Shown here one piece after another: positions 8,072 to 16,063 of a stretch of DNA of 64,000 nt. How positions within the stretch are numbered: position 1 is the first letter of the stretch; every line of letters begins with the position of its first letter. Position numbers and translations under genes: made by a program. The notes beneath the pieces were generated by a model. The model had not been told where the DNA came from. It did no database searches and was given only the letters and a program-made list of their open reading frames with translations. The stretch is from Pollutiaquabacter sp046052345 (GTDB lineage Bacteria > Bacteroidota > Bacteroidia > AKYH767-A > 2013-40CM-41-45): NCBI GenBank assembly GCA_046052345.1, contig JBJOMN010000010.1:62001-126000 (forward strand), given 5' to 3'.

Positions 8072-10039
8072 TCAGCGACCTAATTTACTGACCCCTTTAC
8101 GCACAATCGAAAGGTCTTTAAGTACCTGATAATCCTTGGCATAGAGTGCGTTGAGTCGCTGGAGCGTAGCCTCGTCGGGACGCACTCCCCGAACTCCGTC
8201 TGAGGGATCCAGAATTCCTTCCGCCAGGTGCGGAAGCGACTCTCGTCCTGCAAGCCCGGCTGAAAATCCTACCAGTGTTTTCCGGCCTGCAAGTACCGCG
8301 AACAGGTTAGGCAAGAGGCCGGCGGGATGTTGCTGAAAAAAAAGCAAAACCGGCGACAACAGCAGCAATATCAGGGAAACGGTTACATCGAACAGCCGCT
8401 TGTTCCTGCGGTTCGCCGTTCTGCCAATGCTGTTGATATCGATCACATACATCTCTCCCGGGTCGTCAATCGACGAGGAGCCGATGATGAAAAGGCTTTC
8501 CGGCGGAGCGATCTTGAATTCCACGTCCCTACCGGAAATCCCGGACATGTAACGGATGATATCCTGCGAGCTGAGATCCTTGGCGCAGAAGATGATTTCG
8601 TCCGGTGCGAAGACTTCCACCATTTCAGGAAGTTTATCGGCGCCCCCCAGCAAGAACTGCCTGTATTCCGGAGAATCGTTCTTTTGGGATCCGGTTTCTG
8701 CTCCGGCGAACCCAAGGAAATTATGTTGGGTGCCGCTCATCTTGAGAAGCGAAAGCACTCTCGAGCCTTCGTCCTGATTGCCGACGATAAGCAGTTTCTT
8801 CTTCGCATCTGTCGAAAGCAGGAAGCGCTTCGGGAACAGGAAGTGCAGCAGAAACCGCAGCAATGTCATTCCCGCGATCGACCAGGCAGCGCCCATGAGA
8901 AGCAGCGCACGGGAAAAACGATATTGTTCGGGAAGAAGTGCGTAGACGACCAGTATGAATACTGTTCCGCTGACCACCCCTCTGGTGACCTTGCCGAACC
9001 GGATGGGTTGGTCGTATCCTGCATTCAGTCGCACAGCGACCAGCCACGTGAGGACATACGCAGGCAGCACCAGGTAGGTGAAGATACCTGGATAGTACAC
9101 TTTCACCGCTGTGCTCCAGTATCCTTTAAGTACGATCATGCCTGCATAGAGCAGGATGAAATCCAAAGTCGGGAGCAGCGCCTTCCTGAAAAGCCGTTGC
9201 AGTACCGCCATCGTCGCCCGGAGATAGATGGCAATGCGTATGAAGAAGGAGAACAGGGAAGCATTGGAAGGAGAGAAGTGCTTCTTGGCGAAGATGATCA
9301 TCGCGTTATAGAAGACGAAAACGTAATTCACGGAGCTCTTCTTCGTACTTTCTCCTTTATAGTGGATGATCTTGGTCTCCGGGAAGTAGTAATTCCTGTA
9401 ACCGCTTTGCTGGATGCGGTAGGAAAGGTCGATGTCCTCACCGTACATGAAGAAGGCCTCGTCCAGAAGTCCGGTCTTATCGAGTGCAGCCCTTCTCATC
9501 AGCATGAACGCACCGGCAAGCACATCCACCTCGTGGATTTCGTCCGGGGATAGATAGCCGAGATGATACCGTCCGAATGTCCTCGAGCGGGGGAACAGCA
9601 GCGAGAGACCGAAGATCTTGTAGAAGGCCACGGAGGGCGTCGGAAGGCCCCGTTTCGATTCCGGCAGAAAGCGTCCGCTTCCGTCGATCATCTTGACACC
9701 TAATCCTCCGGCCTCCGGATTCCTGTCCATGAAACCGACAGCCTTCAGGAAAGTATCTTCCTCGACCACGGTGTCTGGGTTGAGCAGCAGGACATATTCC
9801 CCCGTGGAGGCGAGAATGGCTTGGTTGTTTGCTTTGGAGAATCCTTTGTTGTCTTTGTTCGCGATGAGGCGGACACCCGGAAACTTCTGCTGTACCATCT
9901 CCACGGAACCGTCCACGGAGTTGTTGTCAACCACGAAAATCTCGGCCTCCATGCCGTTGACAGCCTTCTCCACGGAGCGAAGACACTGCTCCAGGAAATA
10001 TTTCACGTTGTAGTTGACGATGACGACGGAAAGCTTCAC
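8072..10039 (-). CDS. GT2 glycosyltransferase fused to a degenerate polyprenyl sugar-transferase-like half
   Basis: 655-aa membrane protein. Residues 1-250 are a family 2 glycosyltransferase (SVVIVNYNVKYF, VDNNSVDGS, LLLNPDTVVE, and MYGEDIDLSYRI). Then come about five hydrophobic segments (roughly 280-400), a Rossmann-like CoA-binding-3 type domain (KKLLIVGNQDEGSRVLSLL to FAPDEIIFCAKDLS), and NKRLFDVTVSLILLLLSPVLLFF, which looks like the membrane anchor of a WcaJ/PglC-type phosphosugar transferase. The catalytic motifs of that enzyme (KFRSM, DELPQ-type) are absent; the end instead holds LAEGILDPSDG and YAKDYQVLKDL. Probably acts in cell-surface polysaccharide synthesis. It starts 10 nt after the recR stop. 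Confidence 0.8.
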   Translation of the reverse strand: MKLSVVIVNYNVKYFLEQCLRSVEKAVNGMEAEIFVVDNNSVDGSVEMVQQKFPGVRLIANKDNKGFSKANNQAILASTGEYVLLLNPDTVVEEDTFLKAVGFMDRNPEAGGLGVKMIDGSGRFLPESKRGLPTPSVAFYKIFGLSLLFPRSRTFGRYHLGYLSPDEIHEVDVLAGAFMLMRRAALDKTGLLDEAFFMYGEDIDLSYRIQQSGYRNYYFPETKIIHYKGESTKKSSVNYVFVFYNAMIIFAKKHFSPSNASLFSFFIRIAIYLRATMAVLQRLFRKALLPTLDFILLYAGMIVLKGYWSTAVKVYYPGIFTYLVLPAYVLTWLVAVRLNAGYDQPIRFGKVTRGVVSGTVFILVVYALLPEQYRFSRALLLMGAAWSIAGMTLLRFLLHFLFPKRFLLSTDAKKKLLIVGNQDEGSRVLSLLKMSGTQHNFLGFAGAETGSQKNDSPEYRQFLLGGADKLPEMVEVFAPDEIIFCAKDLSSQDIIRYMSGISGRDVEFKIAPPESLFIIGSSSIDDPGEMYVIDINSIGRTANRRNKRLFDVTVSLILLLLSPVLLFFQQHPAGLLPNLFAVLAGRKTLVGFSAGLAGRESLPHLAEGILDPSDGVRGVRPDEATLQRLNALYAKDYQVLKDLSIVRKGVSKLGR

Positions 10040-10049
10040 GCGGCCGGAG

Positions 10050-10679
10050 TTATCGGATCATGGATTGTTCGTAAGGAACCCGCTGAAGGATGGAGCGTCC
10101 CAAGGTCACTTCATCCGTGTATTCGAGCTCGTCGCCTACGGACACGCCCCGGGCTATGGTCGTGCAACGAAGACCTTCGAGACCGAGTTGCTGGAATCGC
10201 TTGTACAGGTAGAAGGTCGTTGTATCTCCCTCCATGGTGGCACTTAACGCAAGTATCACCTCTTTGACTTCCCCTCCGCGCAGGCGGTCTGCCAGCGGTT
10301 CCACAGAAAGTTGCGCCGGACCGATACCGTCCATCGGGGAGATGATACCGCCCAGCACATGATACAGACCGCGGTATTGCTGGGTGTTTTCAATGGCGAT
10401 CACGTCCCGGATGTCTTCTACCACGCAGATCGATGACGTATCCCTGCGCGGATCCGCGCATATCGGACAGACTTCGGATTCCGAAATGTTCCGGCAGCGG
10501 GAACAGTACTTTATCTCCTTACGCAAACGGATCAATGCTTCTCCGAGGCGCAGCGAGTCGGAAGCATCGGCACGTAGCAGATGCAGGACCAGCCGCAAAG
10601 CGGAACGCTTGCCGATGCCGGGTAGCCGGGAGAACTCGGCGACAGCGTCTTCCAGAAGGCGGGAAGGAAGGGAGCTCAC
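10050..10679 (-). CDS. recR: recombination mediator protein RecR
   Basis: Works with RecFO at gapped DNA. The helix-hairpin-helix FSRLPGIGKRSALRLVLHLL is followed by a C4 zinc finger (CSRCRNISESEVCPIC), a Toprim domain (SSICVVEDIRD) and a Walker-like C-terminus (TMEGDTTTFYLYKRF, ARGVSVGDELEYTDEVTLGRSI). The frame extends to an ATG at 10724, but a -7 promoter element occupies 10724-10731, so that ATG is unlikely to be transcribed. The GTG at 10679 gives 209 aa and the N-terminus MSSLPSRLLEDAV, typical of RecR. The GT2 gene follows at 10 nt. Confidence 0.93.
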   Translation of the reverse strand: MSSLPSRLLEDAVAEFSRLPGIGKRSALRLVLHLLRADASDSLRLGEALIRLRKEIKYCSRCRNISESEVCPICADPRRDTSSICVVEDIRDVIAIENTQQYRGLYHVLGGIISPMDGIGPAQLSVEPLADRLRGGEVKEVILALSATMEGDTTTFYLYKRFQQLGLEGLRCTTIARGVSVGDELEYTDEVTLGRSILQRVPYEQSMIR

Positions 10680-10723
10680 GGTCGTGTTGATAAAAGAGAC
10701 GGAAGGAGGGCGATGCCCGGTCA

Positions 10724-10755
10724 CGAAAATACTTACTTCGTGTTGTATTCACAAC
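10724..10755 (-). promoter_or_regulatory. putative recR promoter
   Basis: On the minus strand GTTG (10752-10755) is followed after 20 nt by TATTTTCG (10724-10731), fitting the TTTG/TTG ... TAnnTTyG pattern used in this genome. It lies 45 nt before the GTG start chosen for recR and is the main reason for rejecting the earlier ATG. Confidence 0.5.
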
Positions 10756-10760
10756 CGCAA

Positions 10761-12224
10761 ATGACCCCGCCCCTCATTCTTTCCTGTGTAATAGCCTATT
10801 CGGCGCTGCTCTTCTTCGTAGTCTGGCTGACCAGCCGTAAAGCCGACAACGACACGTATTTCATCGGTAATCGCTCCTCACGCTGGTACCTCGTGGCCTA
10901 CGGCATGATCGGTGCATCGCTTTCCGGTGTCACCTTCATGTCTGTTCCCGGGTGGGTGGGGACCACCCAGTTTTCCTACATGATGGTGGTGTTCGGTTAC
11001 TTGGCAGGTTATACGGTCATCGCAACAGTTCTGCTTCCGTTGTACTACCGGATGAACCTGACCTCCATCTATTCGTATCTGGAGTCGAGACTGGGGCCGG
11101 CCAGCTACCGCACCGGCGCTTTTTACTTCCTGCTGTCAAGGACCATCGGAGCCTCCTTCCGGCTTTACATCGTCATCAATGTGCTGCAGTCCTTCGTGTT
11201 CGATGCGTGGGGCGTACCCTTCTGGCTGACTACTGCCGCTTTCATCGTGCTGATACTCCTTTACACCTACGAAGGAGGTGTCAAAACCATTGTCTGGACG
11301 GATACATTGCAGACGACTTTCATGCTGGCGTCGCTGATAATGACCATCTGGCTGGTCGCTGACCGACTTGGGATAAGTTTCGACGGTATCATGGACCAGG
11401 TCTTCAGCGGACCCTATTCAAGGATGGTGGTAACGGACTGGACGGCCAAAAACTTCTTCCTCAAACACTTTTTCGGCGGAATGTTCATCGCGATAGCCAT
11501 GACAGGACTTGACCAGGAGATGATGCAGAAGAATATCAGTGTCAAGACACTGCGCGGTGCGCAAACGAACATGATGACCTTCAGTGTCGTATTGGTAATC
11601 ATTAACCTGCTCTTCCTGAGCCTGGGCGTTTTGTTATACAGCTATGCCGCAGGCACCGGATTGACGGTCCCATCCCATACGGATGACCTCTTCCCGGTCG
11701 TCGCTCTGGGGCATCTGGGTACCGTCTCGGCGCTCTTTTTCATCATCGGACTTATTTCGGCTGCTTATCCCAGTGCCGACGGCGCTCTCACCGCACTCAC
11801 GGCCAGTTTCTGCATCGACTTCGTAGGACTCAATAAACGGGGGTGGGAAGAACCTGTCAAAAAACGTGTCAGACATGCGGTTCACATCGGCTTTGCCATG
11901 CTGCTGCTGGCGGTCATTGTCATTTTCCGGATGATTAACGACGAAGCTGTCATCGGAAAACTTTTCACCGTCGCCGGCTATACGTACGGTCCGCTGTTAG
12001 GCCTGTTCGCATTCGGCATCCTGACACGGCGCTCCGTGCCGGATCGCTGGGTGCCTTTCTTGTGCCTGCTGCCACCTGTGATTTGTTATATGCTTAACGA
12101 AAATTCTGTGGAATGGCTCAACGGATATCGGTTCGGGTTCGAGCTTTTGATCCTAAACGGCCTTATTACCTTTTTGGGACTTTTTATTGTGTCGTTTTCG
12201 AGACCTAAAGTCCCTGCTTCGTGA
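10761..12224 (+). CDS. sodium:solute symporter (SSS family)
   Basis: 487-aa polytopic inner-membrane transporter with about 13 hydrophobic segments. N-terminal features of the family are visible: KADNDTYFIGNRSSRW, then YGMIGASLSGVTFMSVPGWVG. Mid-protein TGLDQEMMQKNISVKTLRGAQ matches the conserved cytoplasmic loop of SSS proteins. The substrate cannot be predicted; Bacteroidota carry many such paralogues for sugars, amino acids or sialic acid. The frame is open from 10713 but the ATG at 10761 places the first membrane helix correctly. It is divergent from recR. The stop codon falls inside the loop of a terminator hairpin. Confidence 0.88.
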   Translation: MTPPLILSCVIAYSALLFFVVWLTSRKADNDTYFIGNRSSRWYLVAYGMIGASLSGVTFMSVPGWVGTTQFSYMMVVFGYLAGYTVIATVLLPLYYRMNLTSIYSYLESRLGPASYRTGAFYFLLSRTIGASFRLYIVINVLQSFVFDAWGVPFWLTTAAFIVLILLYTYEGGVKTIVWTDTLQTTFMLASLIMTIWLVADRLGISFDGIMDQVFSGPYSRMVVTDWTAKNFFLKHFFGGMFIAIAMTGLDQEMMQKNISVKTLRGAQTNMMTFSVVLVIINLLFLSLGVLLYSYAAGTGLTVPSHTDDLFPVVALGHLGTVSALFFIIGLISAAYPSADGALTALTASFCIDFVGLNKRGWEEPVKKRVRHAVHIGFAMLLLAVIVIFRMINDEAVIGKLFTVAGYTYGPLLGLFAFGILTRRSVPDRWVPFLCLLPPVICYMLNENSVEWLNGYRFGFELLILNGLITFLGLFIVSFSRPKVPAS

Positions 12225-12243
12225 AGCAGCAGGACTTTTTTTA
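12208..12243 (+). terminator. Rho-independent terminator of the symporter gene
   Basis: Stem AAGTCC-CTGCTT pairs with AAGCAG-(CA bulge)-GGACTT, loop of four bases, followed by a run of eight T. The TGA stop (12222-12224) is in the loop and start of the right arm, so termination is encoded in the last codons. Confidence 0.8.
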
Positions 12244-12300
12244 GCCGTTTGATTAAAAAAAGCTACTTTCGGGTACTGATCTTATGCTCAATCTTCAGCA

Positions 12301-13278
12301 ATGAAAAGTCTACTGGCCTGTTTTATCATCGCAATTTCATTTTTTACTCCGGAATCCCGCGCTACCACCATAGATTCGGCCGGGGTTGAAACCGTAAATG
12401 GCAAACAAGTCATCCGTCACAAAGTCAGTGCCGGTGACACATGGTACTCCATTGCCCGTAAATACGGTATCCCGTATGCAGAATTGCGCCTGGCCAATAA
12501 AGGGTCTGCTGAATCCCTTAGCATAGGACAAATGGTCAATGTTCCATCCAAGGCCAAGCCGACGGATCCGAGCAACCTGAAGAACTATATGGATCAGTCT
12601 AAGCCGGCTGCCGCCAAACCGGCACCGGTTCCTGCAAAACCTGCGCCCGTTGCGGAGCCTGTAAAAACAGGTTCCGGGGAGACCAAGCACAAAGTCGCTC
12701 CGGGAGAGACGGTATACAGGATCTCTAAAATGTATAATGTGAAGCCGGCTGATCTTTGCACCTGGAACAATATCAAGAACAATGCTCTTGAACCCGGTCA
12801 GATCCTGGTCATCAAAGGTACATCGGTAGCTGTTCCTTCAACCGCTCCTGCTGCCAATCCTACACCTGCGTCGCCTGTCGCTCCTGCGGTGGCTCCTGCA
12901 AAGGAACAACCCAAAGTGGAAGTGACCGAAGCCGAGCCGGTAACTGCCAAGCCGGTGCCGTCGGATTTCAGCTTTGCAAAGAACCGTAAAGAGGTACAGG
13001 AATCCGGAGACGCAGACCGTATTTACGACGAGCCTGTGAATCCCAATAAATATTACGCGCTTCACGCTACGGCTCCGATCGGCACCATCATCATGGTCAG
13101 GAACCTTTCGAACGACCGTTCGGTGTTCGTTAAAATAGTCGGCCGACTGGAAGAAACGGAATCGAACCGGGGCTTGGTCATCAAACTCTCCCGTTCAAGC
13201 GCCGACCAGATAAAAGCCCCCAACAAGCGCTTCAAGGTGGAATTGCTGTACGGCATGGGCGTACCTAAAGTGCGTTGA
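12301..13278 (+). CDS. LysM-repeat envelope protein with C-terminal double-psi-barrel-like domain
   Basis: 325 aa with a signal peptide (MKSLLACFIIAISFFTPESRA). Two LysM peptidoglycan-binding modules follow: IRHKVSAGDTWYSIARKYGI (about residues 39-82) and TKHKVAPGETVYRISKMYNV (about 128-172), each with the closing Pro/Gly-Gln segment. They are separated by Ala/Pro linkers. The last 90 residues (YYALHATAPIGTIIMVRNL to IVGRLEETESNRGLVIKLS) resemble the RlpA-like double-psi beta-barrel. Likely periplasmic and cell-wall attached. The next gene repeats the C-terminal domain without LysM. A -7-like TACTTTCG lies at 12264-12271. The stop codon is in the loop of a terminator. Confidence 0.82.
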   Translation: MKSLLACFIIAISFFTPESRATTIDSAGVETVNGKQVIRHKVSAGDTWYSIARKYGIPYAELRLANKGSAESLSIGQMVNVPSKAKPTDPSNLKNYMDQSKPAAAKPAPVPAKPAPVAEPVKTGSGETKHKVAPGETVYRISKMYNVKPADLCTWNNIKNNALEPGQILVIKGTSVAVPSTAPAANPTPASPVAPAVAPAKEQPKVEVTEAEPVTAKPVPSDFSFAKNRKEVQESGDADRIYDEPVNPNKYYALHATAPIGTIIMVRNLSNDRSVFVKIVGRLEETESNRGLVIKLSRSSADQIKAPNKRFKVELLYGMGVPKVR

Positions 13279-13290
13279 AGCACTTTTTTT
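13267..13290 (+). terminator. terminator overlapping the LysM gene stop
   Basis: AAGTGC (13268-13273), six-base loop holding the TGA stop (13276-13278), GCACTT (13280-13285), then a T run. A short but perfect hairpin. Confidence 0.65.
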
Positions 13291-13311
13291 CAACCGCCGT
13301 CCATTTCTTGA

Positions 13312-13343
13312 AAGAGCCCCTTCTACGGAGGGGCTCTTTTTTT
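13312..13343 (+). terminator. second terminator after the LysM gene
   Basis: Perfect stem AAGAGCCCC / GGGGCTCTT with a nine-base loop, followed by seven or more T. It lies 33 nt after the stop and duplicates the weaker hairpin before it. Confidence 0.85.
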
Positions 13344-13509
13344 CATATGCAGTATCATTCATTTCGATGGTTATCCGCGTATGAAGTATTAACAGCCGGA
13401 TATCCCTAGGATTCCGCCGAGAGGACAATCACGATGGGTGTCGCACGGCATTCGGCTGTATCATTGGATCGGAAAGGACGCGATTGTCTAACCTAAAAAA
13501 ACAACAGCC

Positions 13510-14103
13510 ATGAAAACATCTGAAAACCTCCGCCGATTTAAGTATGCATGCACCGTTACTGCGTTAATGTTCACGATGACCGGGTGCTCGAAAGAAGAAG
13601 CTGTGATGCCCGGACAGGAATCAGCCGCTGCAGCTCTGACCGAAACTGCGGAAGATGACAGGGCGCGCTTGCGTCCTGAAGGAAATGTCATGGATCCGGT
13701 CGAGGGAATTACCTTGGAATCCTTGAACGGCGCCGGTAAAGACAAGGTCTTTGTCGACGAGGACTTGTCCTCCGCGACCATCGGCCATACCGGTATCATT
13801 TCTTTCAGCAAGGAGTTCACCCAGTTCGGAGTCGGAGTCCGGGCCTTCAGTGATCAGCTCGAGCCCGGATCCTTGACCGCACTGCACGCCACAGCACCCA
13901 TAGGATCCATGATACTCGTCAAGAACCTGGAAACAGACCGTGAAATACAGGTTAAAGTGACAGGCCGAATCGACCAGAAAGACGGAGGACTCGGTATCAT
14001 CGTGTCCTTGTCCAAGGCTGCTGCTGATGCGCTCAAAGTGCAGTTCACGATGTTCAAATCGGAGGTCCGCTACAAGGCACCGGCATCGGACCGCCTCGAC
14101 TGA
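13510..14103 (+). CDS. lipoprotein with RlpA-like double-psi-barrel C-terminus
   Basis: 197-aa predicted lipoprotein: a basic N-terminus, hydrophobic core and lipobox FTMTGC (Cys about residue 23). The middle is acidic and low complexity. The last 75 residues (TALHATAPIGSMILVKNL, VKVTGRIDQKDGGLGIIVSLSKAAADAL) align clearly with the C-terminus of the LysM protein upstream, so the two are paralogues of one domain with different anchors (peptidoglycan versus lipid). Function is unknown. The 165 nt before it, after the double terminator, must hold its own promoter; no clear -7 motif was found there. Converges with the phosphatase gene. Confidence 0.78.
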   Translation: MKTSENLRRFKYACTVTALMFTMTGCSKEEAVMPGQESAAAALTETAEDDRARLRPEGNVMDPVEGITLESLNGAGKDKVFVDEDLSSATIGHTGIISFSKEFTQFGVGVRAFSDQLEPGSLTALHATAPIGSMILVKNLETDREIQVKVTGRIDQKDGGLGIIVSLSKAAADALKVQFTMFKSEVRYKAPASDRLD

Positions 14104-14104
14104 C

Positions 14105-14902
14105 TCAGCCCGCTGAGAACTTGTTCTTCACCACATCGAGGAACACCGCATGAAGGCCCGCGTTGGCAGCGACGATCTCCCTGCCGAACGTGTGGCCTTC
14201 TCCGCCTTTGAAATCCGTGACGATTCCTCCTGCCTCCCGTACTAATACCACTCCGGCTGCTACGTCCCACGGCTGGAGGCCGTATTCGTAAAAGACCTCG
14301 AAACGTCCGGCCGCAACGTATGCAAGGTCGGCAGCTGCACTGCCGAGTCTTCTCAATCCGCGGGTATGCTTCATGCAATGATCGAAGACCTCCATATAAG
14401 GAGCCATCCGGCCGTAATCGTGATAGGGGAATCCGGTCGCGATCAGGGAATCGGCCATGTTGGAGCAGTCAGATACCCGTATCGGAGTTCCGTTGAGCCG
14501 GGCACCGCCGTTCTTCCAGGCAGAAAAGCATTCGTCGAGGTTGAGTTCGTGGATGACCCCCAGTACAGGTTCCTCTCCGTCATACAAGGCGATGCTGATG
14601 CAGTAAACAGGTACCCCATGGATGAAATTCGTCGTACCGTCCAAAGGGTCGATGATCCAGCGGTATCGGTCTCCATGTCGGTTGGATGTGCCTTCTTCGG
14701 CGATGAATCCCGCTTCCGGCAGCAGGTGGGTCAGTCGCTCCACGATCCTTCGCTCGGATTCCATGTCGACATAAGAGACAAGGTCATTATGTCCCTTGCG
14801 TTCTACCGCGGACGCGGAGAACCGCATACGCTCCTCGCGGATGAATCCGCCCACATCGGCGGTGAGCCGCGCAACTTCGCTGCAAAGGGCGGAAAGATTC
14901 AT
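14105..14902 (-). CDS. inositol monophosphatase family protein
   Basis: 265-aa Mg-dependent phosphatase of the IMPase/SuhB/CysQ fold. Metal site motifs: IAEEGT (E-E), WIIDPLDGTTNFIHG, and near the C-terminus QPWDVAAGVVLVREAGG. Acts on inositol-1-phosphate or related sugar phosphates in the cytosol. A much longer frame begins at 15118, but the first 72 residues overlap lgt and are unlike the family. The ATG at 14902 overlaps the lgt stop as ATGA, so translation is probably coupled. Confidence 0.9.
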   Translation of the reverse strand: MNLSALCSEVARLTADVGGFIREERMRFSASAVERKGHNDLVSYVDMESERRIVERLTHLLPEAGFIAEEGTSNRHGDRYRWIIDPLDGTTNFIHGVPVYCISIALYDGEEPVLGVIHELNLDECFSAWKNGGARLNGTPIRVSDCSNMADSLIATGFPYHDYGRMAPYMEVFDHCMKHTRGLRRLGSAAADLAYVAAGRFEVFYEYGLQPWDVAAGVVLVREAGGIVTDFKGGEGHTFGREIVAANAGLHAVFLDVVKNKFSAG

Positions 14903-16053
14903 GCGCGATGGACGGAGGTTCGGAAACGGAACCAACCGGCCACTCCCAGGATAATGAGCAGGGAGGAAATCAGTTGAGCCTGGGTGAAGCCGAACCCGTT
15001 GAAATGGTACTTTGAATTGACACGGATGAGTTCGATAAGGAAACGCTCGATGCCGTTGAAAAGCAGGTAGAGGGAGAACATCCTTCCGGGAGACAGGATG
15101 TGCCGCCGGAGCGACCATAACACAAAGAAGAGCAGGATGCAGGCCAAGGCCTCATAAAAAGGAGTGGGAAAAACGCCGACCGCTAATTCGTAACAGTATT
15201 TCCCTTCACATCCGGGGATAGGGATACCTTCTCCGACGACGTTGTGCGGGTATTTGAAACTCCAGCACCAGTCCGGGAGAAACCCCATCCAATCGGGTTT
15301 GACCATCGTATTCTCGATTCCCCAGTCGCCGTCACCGGAGAGCTGACAACCCAGACGACCGGTACCATAGGCCAGCATCAGCCCCGGAGCAGCGGCGTCA
15401 CACAGCTGAAGGAGGGGAATGGCGTGCTTTCTGGCATACCATAAGACGGTGACGGAACCGACAATGAGTCCTCCGTACATCGTCAGACCTGAACCGCTGA
15501 AGAACATACCGATCGGATCCCTCACGAAGTCCTCCCAATACTCCAGCATATGGAAAATCTTGGCGCCGATCAGTCCGCCAAGTGCCGCCATCATGGTGAA
15601 GTCTCCGACACGGTCGGACGGAAAAACCGTCACGGTTTCGTGGACGGGTTTTGGAAGGCGCTGTTTCTCGCCTTCACGAAACCGCCACCATCCCGAAAAG
15701 GCTCCGGCTATCAACCCGGAGGCCCAATGTCCCTGAAGTGAGAGCAAGGCTGACTGCGGATCGGCAAAGAAGGCATCGGACCTGAAAAAAGCATAGCCGA
15801 TCTTAAAGCCGAGTATGAAACCGAAGAATGCGTTCCATGCGATCTCCGAACGGGAAGCGGGCAGTCCCTTCACTTGGTTCTCGGCGACTCCTTGCAACAA
15901 TCCTGCTTTTTCCCTTCGTTGCAATTCAAGTCGAAGCGTCCATGCGGCAAAAAGGAAGGAAATGGCTACCAACGTGCCGAAGGTAGGAGGGAAGTGGGCC
16001 GAGAAACCCGTTCCTAGAAGGTCGTTCAACAAATCTGATATTCCGGGATACAT
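14899..16053 (-). CDS. lgt: prolipoprotein diacylglyceryl transferase
   Basis: 384-aa inner-membrane enzyme that attaches diacylglycerol to the lipobox Cys of prelipoproteins, of which this window encodes at least six. Several membrane segments, the Lgt segment LTMYGGLIVG, the signature region YGTGRLGCQLSGDG, and the C-terminal FYEALACILLFFVLW plus FNGIERFLIELIRVNSKY support the call. It is about 100 residues longer than E. coli Lgt because of extra N-terminal and internal sequence, as I recall for other Bacteroidota. The conserved His of the HGG motif is Tyr here. mtaB lies 10 nt upstream and the phosphatase overlaps downstream. Confidence 0.85.
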   Translation of the reverse strand: MYPGISDLLNDLLGTGFSAHFPPTFGTLVAISFLFAAWTLRLELQRREKAGLLQGVAENQVKGLPASRSEIAWNAFFGFILGFKIGYAFFRSDAFFADPQSALLSLQGHWASGLIAGAFSGWWRFREGEKQRLPKPVHETVTVFPSDRVGDFTMMAALGGLIGAKIFHMLEYWEDFVRDPIGMFFSGSGLTMYGGLIVGSVTVLWYARKHAIPLLQLCDAAAPGLMLAYGTGRLGCQLSGDGDWGIENTMVKPDWMGFLPDWCWSFKYPHNVVGEGIPIPGCEGKYCYELAVGVFPTPFYEALACILLFFVLWSLRRHILSPGRMFSLYLLFNGIERFLIELIRVNSKYHFNGFGFTQAQLISSLLIILGVAGWFRFRTSVHRA

Positions 16054-16063
16054 GTTCGGGCTT

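Noticed and set aside
8327..9553. Open frame of 408 codons on the plus strand
   Set aside because: Antisense to the GT2 fusion gene; Arg/His/Gln-rich, no signal, no family, no promoter-like element.
13345..13509. Riboswitch or leader before the double-psi-barrel lipoprotein
   Set aside because: The 165-nt gap shows no strong pairing or known aptamer motif by eye.
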